From positions 124,001 to 188,000 of the forward strand of contig CATNEN010000005.1 of assembly GCA_950097015.1 (NCBI GenBank): a stretch of 64,000 nt of DNA, written 5' to 3'. The position numbers were made by a program, and so were the translations under genes. The notes under the pieces are model-generated. The model was not told where the DNA came from, did no database searches, and worked only from the letters and a program-made list of their open reading frames with translations. Origin of the DNA: Macrostomum hystrix. Lineage: Eukaryota > Platyhelminthes > Macrostomidae. The first letter of the stretch is position 1; the number at the start of each line of letters is the position of its first letter. Positions 24,878 through 38,200 of this stretch are shown piece after piece.

Positions 24878-25029
24878 ATCGCAAGCAATTAATAGAAAAG
24901 TAGTCACGAATTGACCTTGACCTGTCTAACTCTCAACTCTGAAACAGTTTAATTTTGTTTCTTTGACATTGTTATTGTTATGCCATGGCTATTTTCCTTA
25001 TGTATACGCGTGTACATGCATACTGTATA

Positions 25030-25310
25030 CAGAGGCAGATTTAGGGGGGGGGGGGCGGGGGGCAGTCGCCCCCCCCCCCAAAATTTTAATCATGGGAATA
25101 AGATGCCCCCACCAGGGGCGCCAGTCGCAGCACTGGCGCCCCTTTTCGGCCGCTGGCGCCCCTTTTTCAGCCGCTGGCTCCCGTTTTTCAGCTGCTGGCG
25201 CCCTTTCTTGGGTCCTGGCGCCCTTTTTCGGCTGCTGGCACCCCCTCTGTGATTCTCATGGCGCTCCCCTGACAGACCGCCCCAAAACAAAATTCCTGGA
25301 TCTGCCACTG
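25030..25310. mobile_element. hAT-type MITE with 8-bp target-site duplications
   Basis: 281 bp. Left terminus CAGAGGCAGATTTAGG and right terminus CCTGGATCTGCCACTG are imperfect inverted repeats (13-14 of 16). Both sides are flanked by the identical octamer ACTGTATA (25022-25029 and 25311-25318), the duplication size made by hAT transposases. Internally it holds G and C homopolymer runs and five to six copies of a GGCGCC/GCTGGCGCCC motif; it has no coding capacity. Confidence 0.92.
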
Positions 25311-25319
25311 ACTGTATAG

Positions 25320-26994
25320 AGGAGTGGCTAAGAGACATGTTTCTAAAGAAGTAATCAAGAGGGTGCTGTTTGGATAAACTTTTCACTTATTTTTTACTTA
25401 AAACGCCCTTAAACAAACTCTTCACTTTTCATTAATGCAGTAAATAAATAAATGGTGACCTTCACTATAAAGTTAATACAGAGACGTGAATTGCTTACTG
25501 CTTTGCTTTAAATTTCTGCCCCAAAAACAACAGGCAAAAAAAGCTAGTCAAATTATAAAGGAACTATATAATGACATCCAACTAGATTAATCTAACTAGA
25601 TTTACACATGAAAAAAGGACGGAATTTAAAACATATGAAGCACTAGAAGTTCCAGGGCACCATTTCTTGTTAATTGTTTACTATATAGCCACAAAAAATT
25701 ACACGTAAGGCACATCATTGAAATGGCATACAATAGGAACCTACATGACAGCAAGTTACAAATAATAACAAATGCAAAGCAGTTAAACACAAAAGCCTAT
25801 ATATCATGGCTGTTTATGTTTGAAAAAATTAAGCTTAAAAATTATAGTCTTTTTGTTTTAAATAGGTTTGCAATAGACCTGTTGTCTTTTTTGGATACTA
25901 TATAAAAAAGTTTTATACACCTTGCACTAGACTACTTGATTGATTACTTGGTTCTCATTTTGATTTACCAAGTGTTGCAGTATTTCAAGAAGTAGGAGTT
26001 TGTTGATGAAGAGTCTCAATACCACAGTCTTGTACACTTGTTGCTCACCCTTCCTAGTCTGACTGAGTCAAGAGATAAACCAAGATAACCAAAAGACTAA
26101 CTCAGAAATTTCATTAGGAAAAAGAATAAGGATCCTGTCTTGGAACTCTCTTGTTGCAGTAATAGATAAGAAGAATCATTCGACTCCATTGAAAGAGGCA
26201 AAATTTGGCATGCATTTCGAAGTAAATGTACACTCTGGAAATGTACATGCATACTTTTGATGTACCTTCCACTCTGTTAGGCATGTACCTGTTCTATATT
26301 CCCATTCTCCTCTACCTCCCTTTCTCTCTCTTTTGAGAAGAATGAGGACCCTTTTTATAGAGCCCTGTCTCCTTGCACAAAATAGATAAAATGAGCTTGG
26401 AAAATACAGCTTTCCAGTCTAGATGCTTATCATTACAGTCCATGGACTTGCATTAAATTAGCAGTGTTGTACTTGTGACATTATTTCTTATGTTGAGGAT
26501 TATATTTCTAGGCTACATTTTTGTCACATTTTTCAATTTGAGAAATATATTCCATCATTAATATTGGCTTAAACAAAAATAAATACTAGAGAGACAAAAA
26601 TCTTATCAGCTCTATTCAAACTGCTGTCTTTACTTTATTATTTATTGAAAAGTATATAACAAAAATAAACCTAAATTCTTACTTCTAAAATTTAATGATA
26701 ATTACTTTGCGACTTCAAGAATGTGTCTATCTGTACTGAGTTGGAAGCATGTTGCAAAGAGCAGAATGGCATAATACAACGTGTTAATATTTTATCACAC
26801 TTTCTTCAAAATAGCAACTCATAAAATGTCAACTTGCCAACTATATCCTAGAAATATTTTATAAGCAATTATACTAATTTTCAGCTGCAACAAACTGACA
26901 GTCCTAATGGCTTGACAGGGCAAAAGCAAAGCCAACTAGAATCAGTAATTAAACCTGAAAGCTTTAAAATAAAGTCAATTTTCAACTAGTTCAA
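25320..26994. other. AT-rich spacer upstream of SEC24
   Basis: No conserved frame. An acceptor-like TTTTCAACTAG ends just 5 bp before the SEC24 ATG, so part of this stretch may be a 5' UTR intron. A GTCCATGGAC fragment near 26437 recalls the SINE body. Confidence 0.45.
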
Positions 26995-29900
26995 ATGCAG
27001 CATCCGAGCTATCAACAGCAGCCGCCGCCTATGCCACCTCAGGCATCGATGCCGCCGCAGCAGCGCTATCCAGTTCCTCCTACTCCGCAGCCTCAGCCTC
27101 CGACATGGCAGCAGCAGCAGCAGCCACTCTACAATCAGCCTCCTCCAATATTACACCCGGCTGCTAATCAACCGCCGACTTCGCTTCAGCAACCGCTTCA
27201 ACAGCCGCCCCAGCCTCCGCTGCCACCCATGCAGCAACAGCAGCAGCAGCAGCAGCCACTCTATAATCAGCCTCCTCGAATATTACACCCGGCTGCTAAT
27301 CAACCGACGACTTCGCTTCAGCAACCGCTTCAACAGCCGCCCCAGCCTCCGCTGCCACTCATGCAGCAACAGCAGCAGCAGCCACTCTATAATCAGCCTC
27401 CTCGAATATTACACCCGGTTGCTAATCAACCGCCGACTTCGCTTCAGCAACCGCTTCATCAGTCGCCCCAGCCTCCGCTGCCACACATGCAGCAACAGCA
27501 GCAGCAGCAGCAGCAGCCAGACACAGGCCTTCCATTGCCATACGGTGGCCATGCAACCTATTCTCATCAGGTCAAAGCGCCCGCTCTAATGTCCAGCCAC
27601 AATTCTGAGATTAGTTTGCACAGGATGGACATCTCTAACAGGCCGTCGCCTGTACCGTTAGCCGCTATGGAAGCTTTGGAAGGCGGCGGTCCCAGCACAA
27701 TGCCTCCTCAGCCGCAGCAGCAGCAGCAACAACAGCCTAATCAGCATTATCATCCGGGCTTGCCAAATGGTTCAAACGGCGCCACTAATGCTAGCATTGT
27801 TCCTAATAATTTTCCGACTCAATTGCCGCAGCAGCCTCTGCAGCAGCAGCTTCAGCAGCAGACTCCAAGTGTGTGGCCACCGCCTGCCCGCCCACAGTCA
27901 GCGATTCGTCCCCCGCAGCCGCCAGCTGCTTTTGGACCACCTCGACCGCCGCAGCCGCCAATAACGACTTCGGCTAGCTCAATAATGCGGCCGCCGATGC
28001 CTCCTTATCAGCCTGTACCGCCTCCGCCTAATGCCAACTTTCAGCAGCAGCAACAACAACAGCTGCAACCGCCGATGTTGCGACCTCCGGCGCCACCGCA
28101 GCCACCTGGTAAAAAATCTCGCTTTTTAAGAAATGTAAAACTTTTCTTTTTGTTAAGTATGCCTGTTTGCCAGGAGTTAAAACTTCAAACTTCTGACTAA
28201 TAGGTAGTGAACAGAGGAGAGATTATAGGCGGGTGTGATGACACAGTAGAGAGATGAGACACGGGAGAGATGAGACATGGAAGAGATGAGACATAAAAGA
28301 GATAAGACATGGAGGAGATGAGACACGGGAGAGATGAGACATGGAAGAGATGAGACAAGAAAGAGATGAGGCATGGAATAGATGAGACATGGAAGAGATG
28401 AGACAAGAAAGAGATGAGACATGGAAGAGATGAGACATGGAAGAGATTAGACATGGGAGAGATGAGACAAGAAAGAGATGAGACACGGGAGAGATGAGAC
28501 ATGGAAGAGATGAGACAAGAAAGAGATGAGACATGGAATAGATGAGACATGGAATAGATGAGACATGGAAGAGATGAGACAAGAAAGAGATGAGGCATGG
28601 AATAGATGAGACATGGGAGAGATAAGAGAGATGAGATACGGGAGTGATAAGACATGGGAGGGATGAGACAGGGTGAGAGATAAAACACTAGATGGAAGAG
28701 ATACGGGAGACAAACTACATGCAAGGGATGAGACAGGGGAGAGATGAGAGCGGAGAGATAGGATTGAGAGGTGTATAAGGCTGCCAGCGAAGGGTCTATT
28801 TGGTCCGTTGGCCTGAGATTTCTGACCCGAGACTTAGGTTCAGAAAAGCCACCGACAATCTCGCAGGTCAACCCAGCTACAGCGGAGGCATTCCGCCAAC
28901 GGCTCGACTAGACGGTTCGCTTCGCTCCTCTCAGGATGGCACAGGCCAGAGGCACATCAATCTGCTGCAGGATAGGCAGCTATTGTCGCCAACCGAGGGT
29001 ATCGAAGTTCTAAAACCATCCGTTAAGCATTATCCCAGCGATGCCAACTGTGATCCCGAAGTGATGTGCTGCACACTGAATGTCGTTCCGAGCACATCTT
29101 CGCTGCTTCAAAAGGCTCGCCTACCACTCGGCCTGCTGCTGCATCCGTTCAAAGATTTGCGCAATCTTCCAGTTATTCAGGCCAGCGTTATTGTTCGCTG
29201 CAGATCCTGTCGCACCTATATTAATCCGTTTGTACAATTGATTGATCAGCGCAGATGGCGATGCAACGTCTGCTTTAGGACCAACGATTTGCCTGACGAA
29301 TTTCAATATGATCCGGTTAGCAAGGTTAGATACTGACTGCTTATTTGGCTGGAAATATAATGTCTGTTAAAAAACTATTCACCCAGTTATTAAATTATCT
29401 CTTCCCTTTGCAAATTATCCTTTCTCAGATTACAGATGATCCCCAACCTGACAAATTATCCCCCACAGCTGACAAATTATTCCCCACAGCTGACAAATGA
29501 TTCCCGACAGCTGACAGATGATCCCCCACAGCTGACAGCCCGCTAGAAAATTTGGATGTTTCTTTGGGTGATTCCAGTTGGAATCTGCGGTGTTTCCAGA
29601 AAAAAAACTGCCAAACGCTGGAAACAGACCAATCGGATGATTCCATGCTTGGAATCTACCCAACTGGCGGTTTCTCGGTGCTTCTTGGTGGCGAAATGGA
29701 ATCACCCAAAGAATCATCCAGTTCGTGATATTCCACGCTCAGAAACCGCCGAGGAATCGACCGTAAATAATTCTCTGGTTGTCCCATGGGCCACTGGTTC
29801 GGGTGATTTTTCGGCGGTTTCCGCACCCTTTACGATCACATCGGCTGCTTCCTGGGTGGTTTCTTTAACTCATGCGAGATAGGGGGGATTTTGGTAGATT

Positions 29901-32900
29901 CCACTCCTATTTTGCACAAAAAACCCGCCGAAGAAGCAGCCGAATTTTTTACAAGGAGATAATCCCCCACAGCTGACAAATTATCCCCCACAGCTGACTA
30001 ATGATCCCCCACAGCTGACAAATTATCCCCCACAGCTGACTAATGATCCCCCACAGCTGACTAATGATCCCCCACAGCTGACAGATAATCCCCCACAGCT
30101 GACAAATTATCCCCCACAGCTGACTAATGATCCCCCACAGCTGACTAATGATCCCCCACAGCTGACAGATAATCCCCCACAGCTGACAAATTATCCCCCC
30201 CACAGCTGACTAATGATCCCCCACAGCTGACAGATAATCCCCCACAGCTGACAAATTATCCCCCCACAGCTGACTAATGATCCCCCACAGCTGACAGATA
30301 ATCCCCCACAGCTGACTAATGATCCCCCACAGCTGACAGATAATCCCCCACAGCTGACAAATTATCCCCCCACAGCTGACTAATGATCCCCCACAGCTGA
30401 CAGATAATCCCCCACAGCTGACAAATTATCCCCCCACAGCTGACAAATTATCCCCCCACAGCTGACTAATGATCTCCCACAGCTGACTAATGATCCCCCA
30501 CAGCTGACAGATAATCCCCCACAGCTGACAAATTATCCCCCCACAGCTGACAAATTATCCCCCCACAGCTGACTAATGATCCTCCACAGCTGACTAATGA
30601 TCCCCCTCAGCTGACAGATAATCCCCCACAGCTGACAAATTATCCCCCCACAGCTGACTAATGATCTCCAACCTGACAAATTATCCCCCACAGCTGACTA
30701 ATTATATCGCACAGCAAACAAATGATCCCCTAAAGCTTATGCAATGAAACCAAAACTTATCATCGGTTTCAACAATCTTTCTCGCAGGTCTACGGCGAAC
30801 CATCCCGACGCCCGGAGGTCCGTTCGGCCACGGTGGAATTCATAGCGCCTCAGGAGTACACAGTGCGGCCGCCTCCGCCAGCAACCTACGTGATGCTGTT
30901 CGATGTGTCTCTTGGTGCCGCTTATCTGTCCACCGTCTGTCAGGTGTTGCTGCGCTCGCTAGATCGATTGCCTGGCGACTCCAGGACCCAGTTGGCTATC
31001 ATGACCTTCAATAGTTTCCTGCATCTGTACCAACTAGACGGGCCCAGGCCTCGAATGCTGGTGCTGCCAGATCTTGACGAAGCTTCGCCGCCGCTACACG
31101 ACGGCCTACTGGTGACAGTGTCGGAATGCCGTGATGCTATTGTTGAACTATTGGAGACTTTGCCATTGCAAGAATTCCCAGAGGCTCCAGGATCTTGTCT
31201 GGGCATGGCTTTGCAGATGGCTTATAAACTGGCTCAGGTTTGTGCTTTCTTCGACTTTATGATCAATCGTTTATGACCGATTTAAGTTTTCCGATGACCA
31301 AATTTTCGAGTCTCGAATAACCAAAATTCTCACAATATTGTTGGTCCCCATTGTATAAATTCTTATTACTCAAACGGAAAATTTCATCGGTTCTCAAAAG
31401 ACCTAAACCCTCTATATTCCAATGACCAATATTCTTTGTTTACAAATGACCGAAAATTCTACGTTTTCTTATAGCCGAAATTCTTTGTTCTTTAACGACC
31501 GAAGTTATTGTTCTTTAATGACCGAATTATCGCTTGTCCAATGACCCAATTCTCGCTTGTCCAATGACCGAATTCTCGCTTGTCCAATGTCCAAATTCTC
31601 GGTTGTCCAATATGACCAAATTCTCGCATGTCCAATGACCCAATTCTCGGTTGTCCAATGACCCAATTCTCGGTTGTCTAATGACCCAATTCTCGGTTGT
31701 CCAATGACCGAATTCTCGCTTGTCCAATGTCCAAATTCTCGGTTGTCCAATGACCCAATTCTCGCTTGTCCAATGTCTAAATTCTCGGTTGTCCAATAAC
31801 TCAATTCTCGCTTGTCCAATGTCCAAATTCTCGGTTGTCCAATGACCCAATTCTCGCTTGTCCAATGACCCAATTCTCGCTTGTCAAATGTCCAAATTCT
31901 CGGTTGTCCAATGACCAAATTCTCGGTTGTCCAATGACCAAATTCTCGGTTGTCCAATGACCAAATTCTCGTTTGTCCAATGACCTAATTCTCGGTTGTC
32001 CAATGACCCAATTCTCGCTTGTCCAATGTCCAAATTCTCGGTTGTCCAATGACCCAATTCTCGCTTGTCCAATGACCCAATTCTCGCTTGTCCAATGTCC
32101 AAATTCTCGGTTGTCCAATAACCAAATTCTCGCTTGTCCAATGTCCAAATTCTCGGTTGTCCAATGACCCAATTCTCGGTTGTCCAATGACCCAATTCTC
32201 GGTTGTCCAATGACCCAATTCTCGGTTGTCCAATGACCGAATTCTCGCTTGTCCAATGTCCAAATTCTCGGTTGTCCAATGACCCAATTCTCGCTTGTCC
32301 AATGTCTAAATTCTCGGTTGTCCAATAACCCAATTCTCGCTTGTCCAATGTCCAAATTCTCGGTTGTCCAATGACCCAATTCTCGCTTGTCCAATGACCC
32401 AATTCTCGCTTGTCAAATGTCCAAATTCTCGGTTGTCCAATGACCAAATTCTCGGTTGTCCAATGACCAAATTCTCGGTTGTCCAATGACCAAATTCTCG
32501 TTTGTCCAATGACCTAATTCTCGGTTGTCCAATGACCCAATTCTCGCTTGTCCAATGTCCAAATTCTCGGTTGTCCAATGACCCAATTCTCGCTTGTCCA
32601 ATGACCCAATTCTCGCTTGTCCAATGTCCAAATTCTCGGTTGTCCAATAACCAAATTCTCGCTTGTCCAATGTCCAAATTCTCGGTTGTCCAATGACCCA
32701 ATTCTCGCTTGTCCAATGTCCAAATTCTCGGTTGTCCAATAACCAAATTCTCGCTTGTCCAATGTCCAAATTCTCGGTTGTCCAATGACCCAATTCTCGC
32801 TTGTCCAATGTCCAAATTCTCGGTTGTCCAATGACCCAATTCTCGCTTGTCCAATGTCCAAATTCTCGGTTGTCCAATGACCCAATTCTCGCTTGTCCAA

Positions 32901-35227
32901 TGTCCAAATTCTCGGTTGTCCAATGACCCAATTCTCGCTTGTCCAATGACCCAATTCTCGCTTGTCCAATGTCCAAATTCTCGGTTGTCCAATGACCAAA
33001 TTCTCGGTTGTCCAATGACCAAATTCTCGGTTGTCCAATGACCAAATTCTCGGTTGTCCAATGACCGATTTCTCGGTTGTCCAGTGACCCAATTCTCGGT
33101 TGCCCAATGACCGAATTCTTGGTTGTCCAATGTCCAAATTCTCGGTTGTCCAATGACCCAATTCTCGCTTGTCCAATGTCCAAATTCTCGGTTGTCCAAT
33201 AACCCAATTCTCGCTTGTCCAATGACCCAATTCTCGGTTGTCCAATGACCCAATTCTCGGTTGTCCAATGACCGAATTCTCGCATGTCCAATGACCCAAT
33301 TCTCGCATGTCCAATGACCGAATTCTCGCATGTCCAATGACCCAATTCTCGCATGTCCAATGACCCAATTCTCGCATGTCCAATGACCCAATTCTCGCAT
33401 GTCCAATGACCCAATTCTCGGTTGTCCAATGACCCAATTCTCGCTTGTTCAATGACCCAATTCTCGGTTGTCCAATATGACCGAATTCTCGCTTGTCCAA
33501 TGACTAATTTGTCGCTTGTCCGATGACCAAAATCGATTCTCAAATGACCAAAATTGTAAAATTGTGGGTTGACCAATAAATATAATTCTCAGTCCAATCC
33601 AATCACTAAAGTAGTATTTAGAAGTCGGTAAATTAAAAAACGTGTATTAAGTTGTCGTGTGTATTATAGTCATGATTGTTATTGCCAACTCCCCGCCTAA
33701 ACCTTTGAACCGCAGTCCTACGGCGGTCGCATCACTGCATTCGTAGCCAGCCTACCAAATCTCGGTCCGGGCGCTTTACAAAATCGCGACGATCCGTCGG
33801 CTCGGGCTGGCAAACCCGGCGCCGGTATTCTACAGCCTGGCACTGATTTTTATAAACGCCTAGCATTAGACTGCTGCGGTGTACAGTTAGGCATCGATCT
33901 ATTTTGTCTGGCTCCGCAGCCTGTTGATCTGCCCTCTCTATTACCGGCTAGCTTATTCTCGTCCGGCGATTTTTTCCATTATCCGGACATGTCCGAACGG
34001 CCCGACGAGGAGCGGGCTAGATTATCGACGGATTTCAATCGCTACATAACTAGAAAGATTGGTTTCGAAGCTGTTATGCGACTGAGATGCACCAAAGGGT
34101 TGAGCATATCCGCTTTTCACGGCTCTTGCTTTGTACGCTCAACGGATTTGTTGTCATTGCCAACGGTGAATCCGGACGCCGGATTTGGCATCCAGCTGAC
34201 ACTGGAGGATAGTCTGACCGATGTTCAACTGGCTGTATGTCAGGCTGCCCTGCTATACACCTCGGCTAAAGGCGAGAGGCGAATACGGGTGCACACTCTG
34301 GCCGTACCCGTCACCAGTCGATTGGAGGACGTGTTTAGAGGGGCCGATCAACGAGCGGTGCGTTTGTTTTCTATTTTTAGTTATTAGTTCACGAAGGTGA
34401 GGGTCTAGATCCCCAAGGTAAAGAGTACAGGATCTTCAAATTAAGTAAACAGAATCCAAAAACTGAATTCAAAAGATTCCCAAACTGAGGAATTCAAATG
34501 CCCCAATTGAGGAATCAAAATCCCCAAACGGAGGAATCCAAATCCCCAAACTGAGTAATCCAAATCCCCAAACTGACGGATCCAAATCCCCAAACGGAGG
34601 AATCCAAATCCCCAAACTGAGTAATCCAAATCCCCAAACTGAGTAATCCAAATCCCCAAACTGAGTTATCCAAATCCCCAAACTGAGTAATCCAAATCCC
34701 CAAACTGAGTAATCCAAATCCCCAAACTGAGTTATCCAAATCCAATAATTGATGTATTTAAATCCTCAAACTGAAGTGAAATGATTCCCCAAATTGAGGA
34801 ATCAGATATTATGGAATTTGTGGCATTCGCATGAGATAATATTCACTTGAAACACGCGCACAAAACAGATTGCCGGACTCCTAGCCCTGATGGCCACGGA
34901 TCGCACCATCAACAGCAGCCTAACAGACGCACGCGAGGCCTTAATAAACGCTGTAGCCGATCTGTTAACAGCCTACGGAAATTGTACTTTAACATCCGGG
35001 CAGCGTATTGGCAGCCTATGCGTACCTTATCATCTGCGCATGCTACCAGCGCTGGTGCTGTCACTCATGAAGTGTCCAGCCTTCAGGTTGGGTGTTAGCA
35101 CTAGGCTAGATGAGCGGGCCGGTGCTCTAGCCGCTATGAAGCTGACACCGTTGAGATTTCTTCTGCTTCGAGCTTATCCTGATTTGTATGCCCTGCATCC
35201 GACGGCTTGGCCGGCGCCGGATCCTCA

Positions 35228-35258
<31 letters not shown>

Positions 35259-38200
35259 GTTGATCAGGAGAAGAAAAATCCATCGGTTTCAGATGAAGAA
35301 ATCGACGAGCCGCCAAGGCTGCATTTGAGTGCGCAGTTTTTAGAGCGCGGCGGACTCTACCTGTTGGACGCTGGTAGGGAACTGCTCCTGTTCGTGTTCT
35401 CTGGCCTGCCGCAGTACGTTTATCAACAGTTGCTAGGCGTTGACTCCCTGCAGCAGGTTAGGATTCGTTGAATGCTCTTCTTTTCTGCGTTAATTATAAT
35501 CCTGTAAATCCCCTATAATAGTTTCTATTCCCGTGACTAATCTTCCCATTTAACAGTTTCTATTCCCGTGTCGAATTATCCCATATAATAGTTTCTATTC
35601 CCGTGACTAATCTTCCCATTTAACAGTTTCTATTCCCGTGTCGAATTATCCCATATAATAGTTTCTAATCCCGTGACTAATTATCCCATATAATAGTTTC
35701 TATTTCCGTGACGAATTATCCCATATAATAGTTTCTATTCCCGTGACGAATTATCCCATATAATAGTTTCTATTTCCGTGACTAATTATCCCATATAATA
35801 GTTTCTAATTCCGTGACTAATTATCCCATATAATAGTTTCTATTCCCGTGACTAATTATCCCATATAATAGTTTCTATTCCCGTGACTAATTATCCCATA
35901 TAATTGTTTCTATTCCCGTGACTAATTATCCCATATAATTGTTTCTATTCCCGTGATTAATTATCCCATATAATAGTTTCTATTCCCGTGTCGAATTATC
36001 CCATATAATAGTTTCTATTCCCGTGACTAATTATCCCATATAATAGTTTCTATTCCCGTGACGAATTATCCCATATAATAGTTTATATTCCCGTGACTAA
36101 TTATCCCATTTAATAGTATCTATTCCCGTGACTAATTATCCCATATAATAGTTTCTATTCCCGTGACGAATTATCCCATATAATAGTTTCTATTCCCGTG
36201 ACTAATTATCCCATATAATTGTTTCTATTCCCGTGACTAATTATCCCATATAATAGTTTCTATTCCCGTGACTAATTATCCCATATAATAGTTTCTATTT
36301 CCGTGACGAATTATCCCATATAATAGTTTCTATTCCCGTGACGAATTATCCCATATAATAGTTTCTATTCCCGTGACTAATTATCCCATATAATTGTTTC
36401 TATTCCCGTGACTAATTATCCCATATAATAGTTTCTATTCCCGTGACTAATTATCCCATATAATAGTTTCTATTTCCGTGACTAATTATCCCATATAATA
36501 GTTTCTATTCCCGTGACGAATTATCCCATATAATAGTTTCTATTTCCGTGACTAATTATCCCATATAATAGTTTCTAATTCCGTGACTAATTATCCCATA
36601 TAATAGTTTCTATTCCCGTGACTAATTATCCCATATAATAGTTTCTATTCCCGTGACTAATTATCCCATATAATTGTTTCTATTCCCGTGACTAATTATC
36701 CCATATAATTGTTTCTATTCCCGTGATTAATTATCCCATATAATAGTTTCTATTCCCGTGTCGAATTATCCCATATAATAGTTTCTATTCCCGTGACTAA
36801 TTATCCCATATAATAGTTTCTATTCCCGTGACGAATTATCCCATATAATAGTTTATATTCCCGTGACTAATTATCCCATTTAATAGTATCTATTCCCGTG
36901 ACTAATTATCCCATATAATAGTTTCTATTCCCGTGACGAATTATCCCATATAATAGTTTCTATTCCCGTGACTAATTATCCCATATAATTGTTTCTATTC
37001 CCGTGACTAATTATCCCATATAATAGTTTCTATTCCCGTGACTAATTATCCCATATAATAGTTTCTATTTCCGTGACGAATTATCCCATATAATAGTTTC
37101 TATTCCCGTGACGAATTATCCCATATAATAGTTTCTATTCCCGTGACTAATTATCCCATTTAACAGTTTCTATTCCCGTGTCGAATTATCCCATATAATA
37201 GTTTCTATTCCCGTGACTAATTATCCCATATAATAGTTTCTATTCCCGTGACTAATTGTCCCATATAATAGTTTCTATTCCCGTGACTAATTATCCCATA
37301 TAATAGTTTCTAATCCCGTGACTAATTATCCCATATAATAGTTTCTATTCCCGTGTCGAATTATCCCATATAATAGTTTCTAATCCCGTGACTAATTATC
37401 CCATATAATAGTTTCTATTCCTGTGACGAATTATCCCATATAATAGTTTCTATTCCCGTGACTAATTATCCCATATAATAGTTTCTAATCCCGTGACTAA
37501 TTATCCCATATAATAGTTTCTATTCCCGTGACTAATTATCCCATATAATAGTTTCTATTCCCGTGACTAATTATCCCATATAATAGTTTCTATTTCCGTG
37601 GCTAATTATCCCATATAATAGTTTCTATTCCCGTGACTAATCTTCCCATATAATAGTTTCTAATCCCGTGACTAATTATCCCATATAATAGTTTCTATTC
37701 CCGTGACTAATTATCCCATATAATAGTTTCTAATCCCGTGTCAAATTATCCCATAAAATAGTTTCTAATCCCGTGACTAATTATCCCATATAATAGTTTC
37801 TAATCCCGTGTCAAATTATCGCATAAAATAGTTCATATTCACGAGACTAATTATCCCTATAAAGGTTTCATTTGCCGTGACTAATTATCCCATAAAATAG
37901 TTCATATTCACGAGACTAATTATCCCTATAAAAGTTTCATTTGCCGTGATTAATTATCCCCTGCAAGTAATTTCTTATCGAGTGACTCTTTTTACGACTG
38001 TTTAGTTTGTAATCCTGCAAAAACTTATCCCCAGGATTGGAGTTTTTGGTCTTCTCAATTCAAATCCCCTGTAGACAACTTCATATCCTCCCCGTGAACA
38101 ATGATCCCCACAGCAACATTATGTTATAAAGAATCCATCAACAAACATTGCCTTAGGTTCGCGACGGTCAGCTAGGTCTACCCGAGCTAGACAATCCGCT

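Noticed and set aside
28177-28871. Frames rich in SHLFHVSSLP-type repeats
   Set aside because: Low-complexity translation of the 16-bp array in SEC24 intron 1.
31505-33576. Long minus-strand open frames (up to 387 codons) encoding WTTENLVIGQ-type repeats
   Set aside because: They are stop-free readings of a 23-bp tandem array inside SEC24 intron 3, open in several frames at once.
35505-37960. Regularly spaced repeats considered as a CRISPR array
   Set aside because: Units are contiguous with no unique spacers, and the locus is an intron of a eukaryotic gene.
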